From Oxalobacteraceae bacterium (GTDB lineage Bacteria > Pseudomonadota > Gammaproteobacteria > Burkholderiales > Burkholderiaceae_D): a DNA stretch of 36,796 nt. Below are positions 1-8,233 of this stretch, piece after piece; position 1 is the stretch's first letter; each line of letters starts with the position of its first letter. The position numbers were made by a program, and so were the translations under genes. The stretch is taken from NCBI GenBank assembly GCA_027490465.1, contig JAIXXZ010000110.1:1-36796 (forward strand), in the 5' to 3' direction. The notes beneath the pieces were generated by a model. The model worked only from the letters and a program-made list of their open reading frames with translations. It was not told where the DNA came from and did not search any database.

Positions 1-542
1 AAACTGTAAAAAATTGCTTTGAATAAACCCATTTTTTGCCAAGTGGCTAGCGGCGCTGCATGCCAAAAGGCCATGGCGAAGGGTACATAGATCAGCGCTG
101 AAAACATCATCGCCAGCGGAAGATCGGCGACCGGTATGTTTTGTTCATCCGCGCGTAGCTGGCCCGACATCAGCTTCCAGAAGACGCCATCATCCACAAT
201 AGTGGATGCCGCAACGGCCAAAACGGCTGCCAGTAGGTACAGCACCCCAAGACGCAGCAGTGTACCTAGCGCGGGCGAGCGGAAGGCAGTCAGCAGCAAA
301 TCCGATCGTACTTTTCGACCCGCTTCAATTTCCACGCAGGCCTGCATGAAGGCCATGGAAAACGTCGGCACCAGCAGCAGCGGCAATAGCTGACCAATCA
401 GCGGTATCAGCGACAGTACAAACATCAGCAGCATGTACAGCAGGAAAAGCATCGACAATTCCGCAGGTTGTTTGCGAAACAGGGCAAAACCCTGACGTAT
501 CCAGTCGATACCTTTGCTGGTACTAATATCGTCGGTGTTCAT
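1..542 (-). CDS. BPSS1780-family integral membrane protein (3' truncated by window edge)
   Basis: The minus-strand frame stays open from the ATG at 542 to the window edge, so the gene is cut off after 180 codons. The visible part begins [19 protein letters not shown] and has a short amphipathic start followed by strongly hydrophobic stretches (about residues 28-55, 85-105 and 140-160), so it is an inner-membrane protein. The G-W-I-x-x-G-F-x-L-F-R-K-x-P opening and the L-S-L-I-P-L-I-G segment resemble the BPSS1780 family of uncharacterised betaproteobacterial membrane proteins; this is recognition from memory. Its ATG overlaps the thrB stop codon (ATGA), so it is translationally coupled as the last visible gene of the LOG-DUF2782-thrB operon. 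Function is unknown. Confidence 0.8.
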   Translation of the reverse strand, partial: MNTDDISTSKGIDWIRQGFALFRKQPAELSMLFLLYMLLMFVLSLIPLIGQLLPLLLVPTFSMAFMQACVEIEAGRKVRSDLLLTAFRSPALGTLLRLGVLYLLAAVLAVAASTIVDDGVFWKLMSGQLRADEQNIPVADLPLAMMFSALIYVPFAMAFWHAAPLATWQKMGLFKAIFYS

Positions 543-1495
543 GCCAAGCCTTCGACTGCAGTGCTAATGCGGTGGCGCAGGATGCGCTCGAAATGCGTTG
601 GGTCATGCGGCGTCAGCATTTCAGCTTCGCGTGGCATGTAGAAATCATAAAGCCGGGATATCCAGAACCGCAGCGCCGCAGCGCGCAGCAGCGCAGGCCA
701 GGCTTCTTTTTCCGCAGCCGTGAATGGGCGTACTTCATGATAGGCATCGATCATCGCGCGTACCCGGAGCGGGTCAGTGGCGCCAGTCCCCAGATCAATG
801 CACCAATCATTGACGGTAACGGCCACATCGAAGAGCCATGTGTCGCAACCTGCGAAATAAAAATCAAAAAAGCCAGACAGCTGCTCGCCATCGAACATTA
901 CATTATTGCGAAACAGATCGGCGTGAATGGGGCCGCGTGGGAGCGCATGATAGCTATCCGATGCCGCAAAAGCCTCCTGAAAATGCATCTCGGCTTTCAG
1001 CAGATGTCCGGTGGTCTCATCCAGATGCGGCAATACCAGCGGCGTGGTCTCTCGCCACCAGTCCAGACCACGTAAATTCGGCTGATAGAGCGCATAGTCC
1101 TGCGCTGCCAGATGCATGCGAGCCAACATACGACCCACAGCACGGCAGTGAACTGTCTGGGGTGAGGGCTGCCAGCTTCCCTTCAAGCGCGTGACGACCG
1201 AGGCGGGCTTGCCATGCAATGTGTTGATGATCTCGCCCTGATGATTTGCAATCGGTGCGGGTACCAGCACATCGCGCTCTGCGAGATGCCGCATAAGGTT
1301 CAGATAGAAAGGCAATTGTTCGAAATCGAGTTTTTCGAACAGGGTGAGCACGAACTCGCCGCGATCTGTGGTGAGAAAAAAATTGCTGTTCTCTATCCCG
1401 GAGGCGATGCCTTCCAGTGATTTGACGTGACCTATCGGGAACTGCTCAGCCCAGGGTGTGACATCTGCAAGGCTGACCGGTGTGAAAACTGCCAT
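539..1495 (-). CDS. thrB: Homoserine kinase, type II (APH/protein-kinase-like fold)
   Basis: ThrB phosphorylates L-homoserine with ATP in the cytoplasm, the committed step to threonine. The 318-residue length fits the aminoglycoside-phosphotransferase-like ThrB found in many proteobacteria, not the GHMP-kinase type of E. coli. Visible landmarks are an N-terminal nucleotide lobe (G-I-E-N-S-N-F about residues 33-39, then F-V-L-T-L-F-E-K), the catalytic loop HADLFRNN at 191-198 with its catalytic Asp and metal-binding Asn, and the metal-binding Asp in [11 protein letters not shown] about 208-218. It lies 54 nt downstream of the DUF2782 gene and overlaps the following membrane-protein gene by four bases, consistent with one operon. 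Confidence 0.93.
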   Translation of the reverse strand: MAVFTPVSLADVTPWAEQFPIGHVKSLEGIASGIENSNFFLTTDRGEFVLTLFEKLDFEQLPFYLNLMRHLAERDVLVPAPIANHQGEIINTLHGKPASVVTRLKGSWQPSPQTVHCRAVGRMLARMHLAAQDYALYQPNLRGLDWWRETTPLVLPHLDETTGHLLKAEMHFQEAFAASDSYHALPRGPIHADLFRNNVMFDGEQLSGFFDFYFAGCDTWLFDVAVTVNDWCIDLGTGATDPLRVRAMIDAYHEVRPFTAAEKEAWPALLRAAALRFWISRLYDFYMPREAEMLTPHDPTHFERILRHRISTAVEGLA

Positions 1496-1549
1496 AAAGG
1501 AAAACAGAAAAAAGGTTCAGCCGAAGTCGGGCGTTGAGTGGTGTAGTGG

Positions 1550-1894
1550 TCAGCGGCTGGGTGGCGGCGGTGCCGAAGGGTGGTCCTTGGTGGACTTGCT
1601 GCGGAACTCAAAAATTTCCCACTGAGCGGCACGACCACCGCCTTCGTGCGAAGGAATTTGTTCTGCAGGGGTCACATGATAGACATTGCCGCCACGCTTC
1701 ACCCGCACCGAGGTGACGGCGTTTTGTTCGCGGGTCTGGGTAATTTGTGTGGTGCCATCGGGTGCCGCCGCCGGCAAGCTGTCATCAGGCAAGGGCTCTA
1801 GGGTAACGCCGTACACCAGAGTAACGCTGGCAGCCAAGGCAGCGCCGACGCAGGCACGTTGCCACTGACGCAAGCCGGATGAATGCTGTTTCAT
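1550..1894 (-). CDS. DUF2782 family protein
   Basis: I place the start at the ATG at 1894, giving 114 residues. The open frame continues upstream to 2038, but that part overlaps the LOG gene and reads as low-quality sequence. The protein begins with a basic stretch and a hydrophobic helix (about residues 11-28), so it has a signal peptide or membrane anchor. A proline-rich linker follows, then the conserved core K-R-G-G-N-V-Y-H-V-T-P and W-E-I-F-E-F-R, typical of DUF2782. The tail is Ser/Pro-rich. It sits between the LOG gene and thrB, an order I recall from betaproteobacteria. Function is unknown; a periplasmic role is inferred from the leader. Confidence 0.75.
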   Translation of the reverse strand: MKQHSSGLRQWQRACVGAALAASVTLVYGVTLEPLPDDSLPAAAPDGTTQITQTREQNAVTSVRVKRGGNVYHVTPAEQIPSHEGGGRAAQWEIFEFRSKSTKDHPSAPPPPSR

Positions 1895-1970
1895 GAGAGG
1901 GCCCCGTAAGGAGAGTGAGCGCCAAGCCCTGCGCGCCAGACGCCATTCTAGCAAACCACCCGATGGCTGC

Positions 1971-2708
1971 TCAGAGGAAGGAATGCTGCGGCTGCTCGGT
2001 TTCGGCCGGTACGATATCCCGGGCTTCATAAAAGGCAAAAATAGCTTCGACGATGTGCGCAGGTTCGTCGATCAGCTGCACCAAGTCCAGATCTTCGGAT
2101 TGGATCAGGCCTTGCGCGGCCATCTGCTCGCGCATCCACTGCAGCAAGCCATGCCAGAACGTCGTGCCCACCAAAATGACCGGAATGCGGCGGGTCTTGC
2201 CGGTCTGTATCAGGGTAATGACCTCGCTGAGCTCATCCAGGGTGCCGAAGCCGCCGGGCAGAATGACGTAGGCATCCGCATATTTTACGAACGCGACTTT
2301 GCGTGCGAAGAAATGGCGGAATGACAGAGAAATGTTTTGCCAGGTATTGCTGGTCTGTTCCCGGGGCAGCTCGATGTTCAGTCCGATGGAGGGTGAGTTT
2401 CCTTCGAATGCGCCTTTGTTGGCGGCTTCCATAATCCCCGGGCCGCCACCCGTGATGACGGAGAAGCCTTCATCCGAGAGGCGACGCGCGATATCTGTCG
2501 CTGTAGCGTAATAAGGATTGTCGGGGCTGATGCGCGCAGAGCCGAAGATCGAGACTGCCGGTCGGATCTCTGACAGACGCTCAGCGGCGTCAATAAACTC
2601 TGCCATAATCGTGAAAATTTGCCACGATTCGCTGGCCTTGCGCGATGTGGCGCGCTCAAGATTTGTCAACTGCCGCAGTCTCGGTACATTTTTCCTGTCA
2701 CGTTCCAT
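1971..2708 (-). CDS. LOG family protein (TIGR00730-like; probable nucleotide phosphoribohydrolase)
   Basis: This is a Rossmann-fold protein of the lysine-decarboxylase-like/LOG family. Its characterised members cleave nucleoside monophosphates, including cytokinin riboside 5'-monophosphate, to base and ribose-5-phosphate. Diagnostic motifs are GGGPGIMEAAN (from residue 87) and the catalytic PGGFGTLDE (151-159). I chose the ATG at 2708 (245 residues) because the N-terminal A-S-E-S-W-Q-I-F-x-I-M-A-E-F-I-D segment is, as I recall, conserved in betaproteobacterial homologs; an internal ATG at 2606 would remove it. The start codon abuts the polA start on the other strand, so its promoter must lie inside the polA coding region. 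True substrate unknown; a housekeeping role in nucleotide turnover is more likely than hormone synthesis. Confidence 0.85.
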   Translation of the reverse strand: MERDRKNVPRLRQLTNLERATSRKASESWQIFTIMAEFIDAAERLSEIRPAVSIFGSARISPDNPYYATATDIARRLSDEGFSVITGGGPGIMEAANKGAFEGNSPSIGLNIELPREQTSNTWQNISLSFRHFFARKVAFVKYADAYVILPGGFGTLDELSEVITLIQTGKTRRIPVILVGTTFWHGLLQWMREQMAAQGLIQSEDLDLVQLIDEPAHIVEAIFAFYEARDIVPAETEQPQHSFL

Positions 2709-5465
2709 ATGAATAAAACCCTGTTGCTGGTGGATGGTTCGAGTTATCTGTATCGGGCCTTTCATGCGATGCCCGATTTACGCAATGCAGAGGGTGCGCC
2801 CACAGGCGCCATCTACGGCATGATCAATATGCTGCGACGGCTGCGGCAAGATTACGAGGCAGCATACATTGCCTGCGTGTTCGATGCAAAAGGGAAAACC
2901 TTTCGCGACGACCTCTATTCTGAATACAAAGCCAATCGAGCCTCCATGCCCGAGGACCTGGTGCGCCAGATCGAACCCATCCATGAAGTGGTGCGGGCGA
3001 TGGGTTGGCCTATCCTGATGGTCGAAGGTATTGAGGCCGACGATGTGATTGGCACGCTCGCAGTACAGGCGGCATCACAAGGTTTGAATACCGTGGTGTC
3101 GACGGGTGACAAGGATCTGGCGCAGCTGGTCAATGAGCGAGTCACGCTGGTCAACACCATGAGCAATGAAAAGCTCGACCGCGACGGTGTGATCGCCAAA
3201 TTTGGCGTGCCGCCCGAGCGCATCGTGGATTACCTCACGCTGGTTGGCGATACGGTGGACAACGTACCGGGCGTTGAAAAAGTCGGTCCCAAGACAGCGG
3301 TGAAATGGCTCACCCAACATGGCACGCTGGATGATGTGATCGCGCATGCGAGTGACATCGGTGGTGTGGTCGGTGAAAACTTGCGCCGTGCGCTGGATTG
3401 GCTGCCACAGGCGAAGCATCTGGTGACGGTAAAGTGTGACTGTGACTTGTCTGCGCATCTGAGTGACATCGGCCAGCAGCTGATCAATCGTCCTGAAGAC
3501 AAGGAAGCCTTGCGCGAATTTTTCACGCGCATGGGTTTTCGCACCTGGCTGCGTGAGATCAATACAGATCGTCAGGCCTCTGCCGTCGCTGCGCAGAGCG
3601 CCGAGGGTGGTGCGCAAGGCGGCTTGTTTCCAGCTGACGCCCTACCCGAACCGCCTGCCGAAGTTCACTACGAGACTGTGCTCACCGAAGTGCAGCTGAA
3701 GCACTGGCTGGAAAAAATCGATGCGGCGGCACTGACGGCGGTCGATACCGAGACAACCTCGCTGGAAGCCATGCGTGCCAGCATGGTCGGTATTTCGCTG
3801 TGTGTTGAGCCAGGCAGCGCTGCCTACATTCCGCTCGCTCACAACTATCCCGGCGCACCGGACCAGTTGGCGCGTGAACAGGTACTGGAAATGCTCCGTC
3901 CCTGGCTGGAAAATCCTGCGAAGCCCAAGCTGGGTCAGCACTTGAAATACGATAGTCATATATTCGCCAATCATGGCGTGAGCTTGCAGGGCATCGTGCA
4001 TGACACACTGCTTCAGTCGTATGTACTGGAGTCGCATCGCAATCATGATATGGATAGTCTCGCGCTGCGCTGGCTGGATAAAAAAACCATCAGCTATCAG
4101 GACGTGTGCGGCAAAGGGGCATCGCAAATTGGTTTTGATGAAGTCAGCATCGAGCGTGCAACCGAGTATGCGGCCGAGGATGCGGACATCACGCTCCGTC
4201 TGCATCAGGCGATGTGGTCCCGTATCGAAGCCAATGAAAAACTGCGCTTCATTTATGAGGATATCGAAATACCTACCGCGCGCGTGCTGCAACGGATTGA
4301 GCGTAATGGTGTGCTGATCGATACTGGTTTGCTGGAGGCGCAATCGACTGAGTTGGGCACGCGTTTGCTGGCGTTGGAACAGCAGGCCCATGGACTGGCC
4401 GGCCAGCCTTTCAATTTGAACTCCCCCAAGCAGCTCGGCGAAATTCTTTTCGATAAGCTGGGCCTGCCTGTCGTGAAAAAAACACCGGGCGGTACACCAT
4501 CGACCGACGAAGAGGTTTTGCAAAAACTGGCAGAAGACTATCCCTTGCCCAAGCTGCTGCTGGATTATCGCAGCCTGTCCAAGCTGAAATCGACGTACAC
4601 CGACAAGTTGCCTCGCATGGTCAATCCGCAGACCGGGCGTGTGCATACCAATTACGGTCAGGCCACCGCCGTCACCGGGCGCTTGTCATCGAATGAGCCG
4701 AATCTGCAAAATATTCCGGTGCGCACCGTTGAAGGCCGCCGCATCCGTGAAGCCTTTATCGCGGCACCTGGACATCAGATTATTTCGGCAGATTACTCGC
4801 AAATCGAGTTGCGCATCATGGCGCATTTGTCCGGCGATCCCGGCATGCTGCGCGCCTTTGCTTCAGGCGAGGATATTCACCGCGCTACGGCTGCCGAGAT
4901 TTTTGGTGTGGCGGTGGATCAAGTCGACAGCGAGCAGCGACGTGCGGCCAAGGTGATCAACTTCGGTCTCATGTATGGCATGAGTGCCTTCGGACTGGCC
5001 GGTAATCTGGGTGTAGAGCGCTCGGCGGCGCAGATGTACATGGACAAATACTTCACCCGGTTTGCAGGCGTGAAGCAGTTCATGGACGATATCCGTCAAC
5101 AGGCCAAATCGCAGGGCTATATTGAAACCGTATTCGGGCGTCGGCTGTGGCTGCCTGAAATCAATTCACCGAATGGTCCACGCCGTCAGGGCGCCGAACG
5201 CGCCGCGATCAACGCGCCCATGCAGGGCACAGCGGCTGATCTGATCAAGCTGGCGATGATCGCTGTCCAGAATTGGCTCGATACTGACAAGCTGGGTTCG
5301 AAGATGGTGATGCAGGTACATGATGAGTTGGTGCTGGAAGTGCCCGATCATGAAATCGCTTTGGTGAAGGACAGACTGCCCCAGTTGATGGCCGGTGTCG
5401 CGCAGCTCAAGGTGCCGCTGGTCGCCGATGTGGGCTGTGGCGCGAACTGGGAAGTGGCGCACTGA
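2709..5465 (+). CDS. polA: DNA polymerase I
   Basis: This is full-length Pol I (918 residues) with all three domains. The 5'-3' exonuclease is N-terminal (L-V-D-G-S-S-Y-L-Y-R-A-F at the start, E-A-D-D-V-I-G-T-L, S-T-G-D-K-D-L, V-G-D-x-x-D-N-V-P-G). The 3'-5' proofreading domain keeps its acidic residues (V-D-T-E-T-T-S, L-K-Y-D, Y-A-A-E-D-A-D). The polymerase domain has motif A (D-Y-S-Q-I-E-L-R), motif B (R-R-A-A-K-V-I-N-F-G-x-x-Y-G-M) and motif C (V-H-D-E-L-V-L-E-V). It acts in Okazaki fragment maturation and repair. I use the ATG at 2709, which gives the canonical N-terminus. No clear Shine-Dalgarno precedes it, and the upstream DNA is LOG coding sequence on the opposite strand. Confidence 0.98.
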   Translation: MNKTLLLVDGSSYLYRAFHAMPDLRNAEGAPTGAIYGMINMLRRLRQDYEAAYIACVFDAKGKTFRDDLYSEYKANRASMPEDLVRQIEPIHEVVRAMGWPILMVEGIEADDVIGTLAVQAASQGLNTVVSTGDKDLAQLVNERVTLVNTMSNEKLDRDGVIAKFGVPPERIVDYLTLVGDTVDNVPGVEKVGPKTAVKWLTQHGTLDDVIAHASDIGGVVGENLRRALDWLPQAKHLVTVKCDCDLSAHLSDIGQQLINRPEDKEALREFFTRMGFRTWLREINTDRQASAVAAQSAEGGAQGGLFPADALPEPPAEVHYETVLTEVQLKHWLEKIDAAALTAVDTETTSLEAMRASMVGISLCVEPGSAAYIPLAHNYPGAPDQLAREQVLEMLRPWLENPAKPKLGQHLKYDSHIFANHGVSLQGIVHDTLLQSYVLESHRNHDMDSLALRWLDKKTISYQDVCGKGASQIGFDEVSIERATEYAAEDADITLRLHQAMWSRIEANEKLRFIYEDIEIPTARVLQRIERNGVLIDTGLLEAQSTELGTRLLALEQQAHGLAGQPFNLNSPKQLGEILFDKLGLPVVKKTPGGTPSTDEEVLQKLAEDYPLPKLLLDYRSLSKLKSTYTDKLPRMVNPQTGRVHTNYGQATAVTGRLSSNEPNLQNIPVRTVEGRRIREAFIAAPGHQIISADYSQIELRIMAHLSGDPGMLRAFASGEDIHRATAAEIFGVAVDQVDSEQRRAAKVINFGLMYGMSAFGLAGNLGVERSAAQMYMDKYFTRFAGVKQFMDDIRQQAKSQGYIETVFGRRLWLPEINSPNGPRRQGAERAAINAPMQGTAADLIKLAMIAVQNWLDTDKLGSKMVMQVHDELVLEVPDHEIALVKDRLPQLMAGVAQLKVPLVADVGCGANWEVAH

Positions 5466-5498
5466 GTGGCTCGCTCCGTCATCTGACGAATTGCCCCG

Positions 5499-5532
5499 GC
5501 CCCGCCGGCTATGGTCTAATCGCGGGGCTTTT
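5499..5532 (+). terminator. Rho-independent terminator after polA
   Basis: A perfect 7-bp GC stem (GCCCCGC at 5499-5505 with GCGGGGC at 5522-5528) has a 16-nt loop and is followed directly by TTTT. It lies 34 nt past the polA stop and only about 20-45 nt before the ZIP transporter start. Confidence 0.7.
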
Positions 5533-5576
5533 CAGACAAACCGGGATTTAAAATTAACGCAACGCTCTCTTCCATT

Positions 5577-6335
5577 TTGCTGGCCACCATCCTCGCGGGT
5601 GTGATCAGCATTTCCGCTGCCGCTTTTCTGTCGTACAGCCTGCTGTCGAAGATGGTGGAGCGTATGGTCAGCCTGTCGGTCGGCATCATGCTGTCGACCT
5701 CGCTATTGCATGCCTTGCCCGAGGCCTTCGAGTCCGAAGCCAATATTCATGCGCTGTTTGCGACGCTGCTGGCCGGCTTGCTGGGATTTTTCCTGCTGGA
5801 GAAGTTCGCGATTCTGCGCCACTCGCATCACTACGAGGGTGATGGCCATGATCACGAGCATGGGCATGATGCACATGAAGCCGGTAAATCCGGCTGGATG
5901 ATTCTTATCGGTGATGGTTTGCACAACTTTACCGACGGCGTCCTGATTGCAGCGGCTTTTCTGGCCGATCCCAAGCTGGGCATCATCACTTCACTGGCCA
6001 TCATTGCGCATGAAATCCCGCAGGAGATCGGTGATTTCATCGTGCTGCTCAACGCTGGCATCAGCAAAGTGCGCGCCTATGTGTACAACCTGATTTGCAG
6101 TCTGATGGCGGTGGTCGGTGGACTGGTCGGTTACTACATGCTGGGTGATGGCATGCACCTAATTCCCTACGTGCTGGTGCTGGCCTCATCAGGATTTATC
6201 TACATTGCCGTCAGCGATCTGATGCCGCAGATGCAGCGCCGTGCGACCTTGCGGGAATCGATTCCCCAGTTTGTCTTGATTGCGCTGGGCGTAGGTATCG
6301 TGCTGGTGCTGACGCACCGTTTTCATTTGCATTGA
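5577..6335 (+). CDS. ZIP family divalent metal transporter
   Basis: ZIP proteins move Zn2+ or related divalent metals into the cytoplasm across the inner membrane. The protein has about eight hydrophobic helices, a cytoplasmic-type His-rich loop (H-S-H-H-Y-E-G-D-G-H-D-H-E-H-G-H, about residues 82-97), and the paired metal-site helices with H-N-F-T-D-G (TM4) and H-E-I-P-Q-E (TM5). That signature resembles the bacterial ZupT/GufA-like and SLC39-like group. The start is uncertain: TTG at 5577 is the first conventional start codon after the in-frame stop at 5517-5519. An ATT at 5553, preceded by GGGA, would add MNATLSSI and looks natural by homology. The gene follows the polA terminator closely and converges on the sulfurtransferase gene. 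Confidence 0.88.
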   Translation: MLATILAGVISISAAAFLSYSLLSKMVERMVSLSVGIMLSTSLLHALPEAFESEANIHALFATLLAGLLGFFLLEKFAILRHSHHYEGDGHDHEHGHDAHEAGKSGWMILIGDGLHNFTDGVLIAAAFLADPKLGIITSLAIIAHEIPQEIGDFIVLLNAGISKVRAYVYNLICSLMAVVGGLVGYYMLGDGMHLIPYVLVLASSGFIYIAVSDLMPQMQRRATLRESIPQFVLIALGVGIVLVLTHRFHLH

Positions 6336-6341
6336 GATCAG

Positions 6342-6361
6342 GCAGCCACCATCGTGGCTGC
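6342..6361. terminator. Hairpin between convergent ZIP and sulfurtransferase genes
   Basis: A perfect 8-bp inverted repeat (GCAGCCAC / GTGGCTGC) with a 4-nt loop fills the 28-nt gap between two convergent stop codons. There is no T-run, so termination on both strands is inferred from position and stem strength. Confidence 0.45.
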
Positions 6362-6363
6362 GA

Positions 6364-7221
6364 TCATTCGGTCCCCGTTGCGACGGGTCGCGACGGATCT
6401 GAAGACCACTCGCTCCAGGAGCCCGGATAAAGGGCCGCGCCGGGCAGGCCTGCAATCTCCATCGCCAGCAAATTGTGGCAAGCCGATATACCAGAACCAC
6501 ACTGCGCGATCGTGGACTCAGGGCTGCGTATCAGCGCACTGAACTCGGCGCGCAAGGCCTCAGCAGGTTTGAAGCAACCATCGGCTTGCAAATTATCTTT
6601 GAACATGCGGTTTCGCGCGCCCGGTATGTGTCCGGCGACCGGGTCTATCGTTTCATTCTCTCCACGAAAACGATCATTGGCGCGTGCGTCTAATACGATC
6701 GAATGTTTTGTTTCGAGGTTGGCTAAAACATCCTCAGCCGATACCGTGCGCACCAATGATGCTTGCAGCGTAATGCTGCCCGTTGGTTTGGTCGTGACCG
6801 TTGTCGTTATAGCGCCACCTGCTGCTTGCCAGGCCGGCAGACCACCATCCAGTAATGCAACCTCAGCGTGTCCCACCCAGCGCAGCATCCACCACACACG
6901 CGAAGCGAACATGCCACCATGCCCGTCATAGACAATCACTTGCGAGTGCGGATGGACGCCCCAGTGTCGCAGCGTTTGAATGAAACTCTCAGGTGAAGGT
7001 AGCGGATGCCGGCCGCGAAAAGAGCCATCTTTACCGAGTGACTTGTCAGACAGATGCACATCCTGATCAGCATGCTGAGCCCCCGGCAGATGTCCGAGAG
7101 CAAATGCTGCGGCGCCAGCATGTGGATCGGTCAGCTCTCCGCGACAGTCGAGTATCACGAGCGCAGGATCATCCAGATGTTTTTGAAGCTCGGTCACTGA
7201 GATCAGTGTGGTGTACGACAT
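6364..7221 (-). CDS. Sulfurtransferase, tandem rhodanese (3-mercaptopyruvate/thiosulfate type)
   Basis: The protein has two rhodanese domains in 285 residues, the usual size of SseA-type enzymes that move sulfane sulfur from 3-mercaptopyruvate or thiosulfate to an acceptor such as cyanide or thiols. The first, non-catalytic domain carries V-I-L-D-C-R-G-E-L. The second carries V-L-D-A-R-A-N-D-R-F-R-G and the active-site loop C-G-S-G-I-S-A with the persulfide-forming Cys. The C-G-S-G-x-x-A loop favours mercaptopyruvate over thiosulfate, where C-R-K-G is typical. The ATG at 7221 is preceded by AGGAG. It lies 26 nt after the EamA gene on the same strand, so the two may be cotranscribed. Substrate preference is inferred. 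Confidence 0.9.
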   Translation of the reverse strand: MSYTTLISVTELQKHLDDPALVILDCRGELTDPHAGAAAFALGHLPGAQHADQDVHLSDKSLGKDGSFRGRHPLPSPESFIQTLRHWGVHPHSQVIVYDGHGGMFASRVWWMLRWVGHAEVALLDGGLPAWQAAGGAITTTVTTKPTGSITLQASLVRTVSAEDVLANLETKHSIVLDARANDRFRGENETIDPVAGHIPGARNRMFKDNLQADGCFKPAEALRAEFSALIRSPESTIAQCGSGISACHNLLAMEIAGLPGAALYPGSWSEWSSDPSRPVATGTE

Positions 7222-7247
7222 CCGGTTCTCCTCGATGATGAATCAGG

Positions 7248-8147
7248 TCATTTGCCTACAGTCTTGATACTGCTGCGCGCATTATAAAAGGTCGCTGCGA
7301 CACCACTGACCAGAATAATCACGATGCCCAGCCAGCCAGATAACTCCAGATGATCGCCCCAGATCAGGATGCCCCAGATACTGGAAAAAACAATACCCGT
7401 GTATTGCAGGTTGGCCGTCACCAGCATCGCGCCAAGTCGGTAGGCGCGTGTCATCGCGATTTGTGCAATCGTCGCGGTCAGGCCTATGGATCCGAGCAGC
7501 AGAAAATCGGTGCTGCTTAGGGTGTGCAGAATGTGAAACTCACCGGTGCGCAGATAGCTGTCGGCGAGCCCACTCAGCAGACCGGCGATGACCCCACTGA
7601 CCGAAAAATAAAACACTACCCGGTACTCGGGCTCACCTAGTTGACCGAGTTTTTTAACTTGGATGTAAGCCAGCGCCGAGAGAAAACCCGATATCAGCGC
7701 GAGCAAACCGCCCAGCCATTGTTCAGCATGAATTGTGGGCTTGAGCAATAACGCGACCCCCGCAAAACTGGTGATGATCGCCGCCGCCAGCCCCCATTCG
7801 AAGCGGCGTTGTTTATGCCACCAGCCCAGCGTGAAGACGATGGCTGCAATCCAGATCGGCGCCATATAATTGAGCGTCATCGCAGTGGCCAGTGGCAGCT
7901 GGCCGATCGCAAAGAACCATAACCAGAGTGCGGTGACGCCGACCAGTCCGCGCCATGCATGATGCCAGGGCAGGGTGGTGCGCAAGGACACTCGCTGCAT
8001 GCGAGCGAAGCCTGCGATCAGCAGCATGCCAACCAGGCCGCGGCACATGACGATTTCGGAGGTGGATGAGGTTGCCGATGCCAGCTTCACGCATACGCCC
8101 ATGATGGCGAATACAAAGCTGGCGAAGAGCATCCACAGCGATTGCAT
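7248..8147 (-). CDS. EamA/DMT superfamily transporter
   Basis: This 299-residue protein has about ten hydrophobic helices arranged as two EamA halves. It matches the drug/metabolite transporter superfamily, whose members are usually exporters of amino acids, nucleosides or related metabolites at the inner membrane. Typical landmarks are the opening W-M-L-F-A-S-F-V-F-A-x-M-G-V-C-V-K, the M-T-L-N-Y-M-A-P-I-W stretch of the first half, and the second-half G-I-V-F-S-S-I-W-G-I-L-I-W-G-D. GGGAG lies just upstream of the ATG. The tail is basic (S-S-I-K-T-V-G-K). Substrate cannot be told from sequence, and the neighbours (a sulfurtransferase and a Rieske oxygenase) give no firm clue. Confidence 0.88.
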   Translation of the reverse strand: MQSLWMLFASFVFAIMGVCVKLASATSSTSEIVMCRGLVGMLLIAGFARMQRVSLRTTLPWHHAWRGLVGVTALWLWFFAIGQLPLATAMTLNYMAPIWIAAIVFTLGWWHKQRRFEWGLAAAIITSFAGVALLLKPTIHAEQWLGGLLALISGFLSALAYIQVKKLGQLGEPEYRVVFYFSVSGVIAGLLSGLADSYLRTGEFHILHTLSSTDFLLLGSIGLTATIAQIAMTRAYRLGAMLVTANLQYTGIVFSSIWGILIWGDHLELSGWLGIVIILVSGVAATFYNARSSIKTVGK

Positions 8148-8233
8148 GCGGATGCTCCCGGTTCAGCAGAGGGTTGTCAGCATATCGGTTGCAGGGATCA
8201 CGTTATGGATCAATGTATCGATCACTGCGTGGC

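Noticed and set aside
3642..4646. Long (334-codon) open frame on the minus strand inside polA
   Set aside because: It is fully antisense to conserved polA domains and its sequence has no family features; it reflects codon bias of the real gene.
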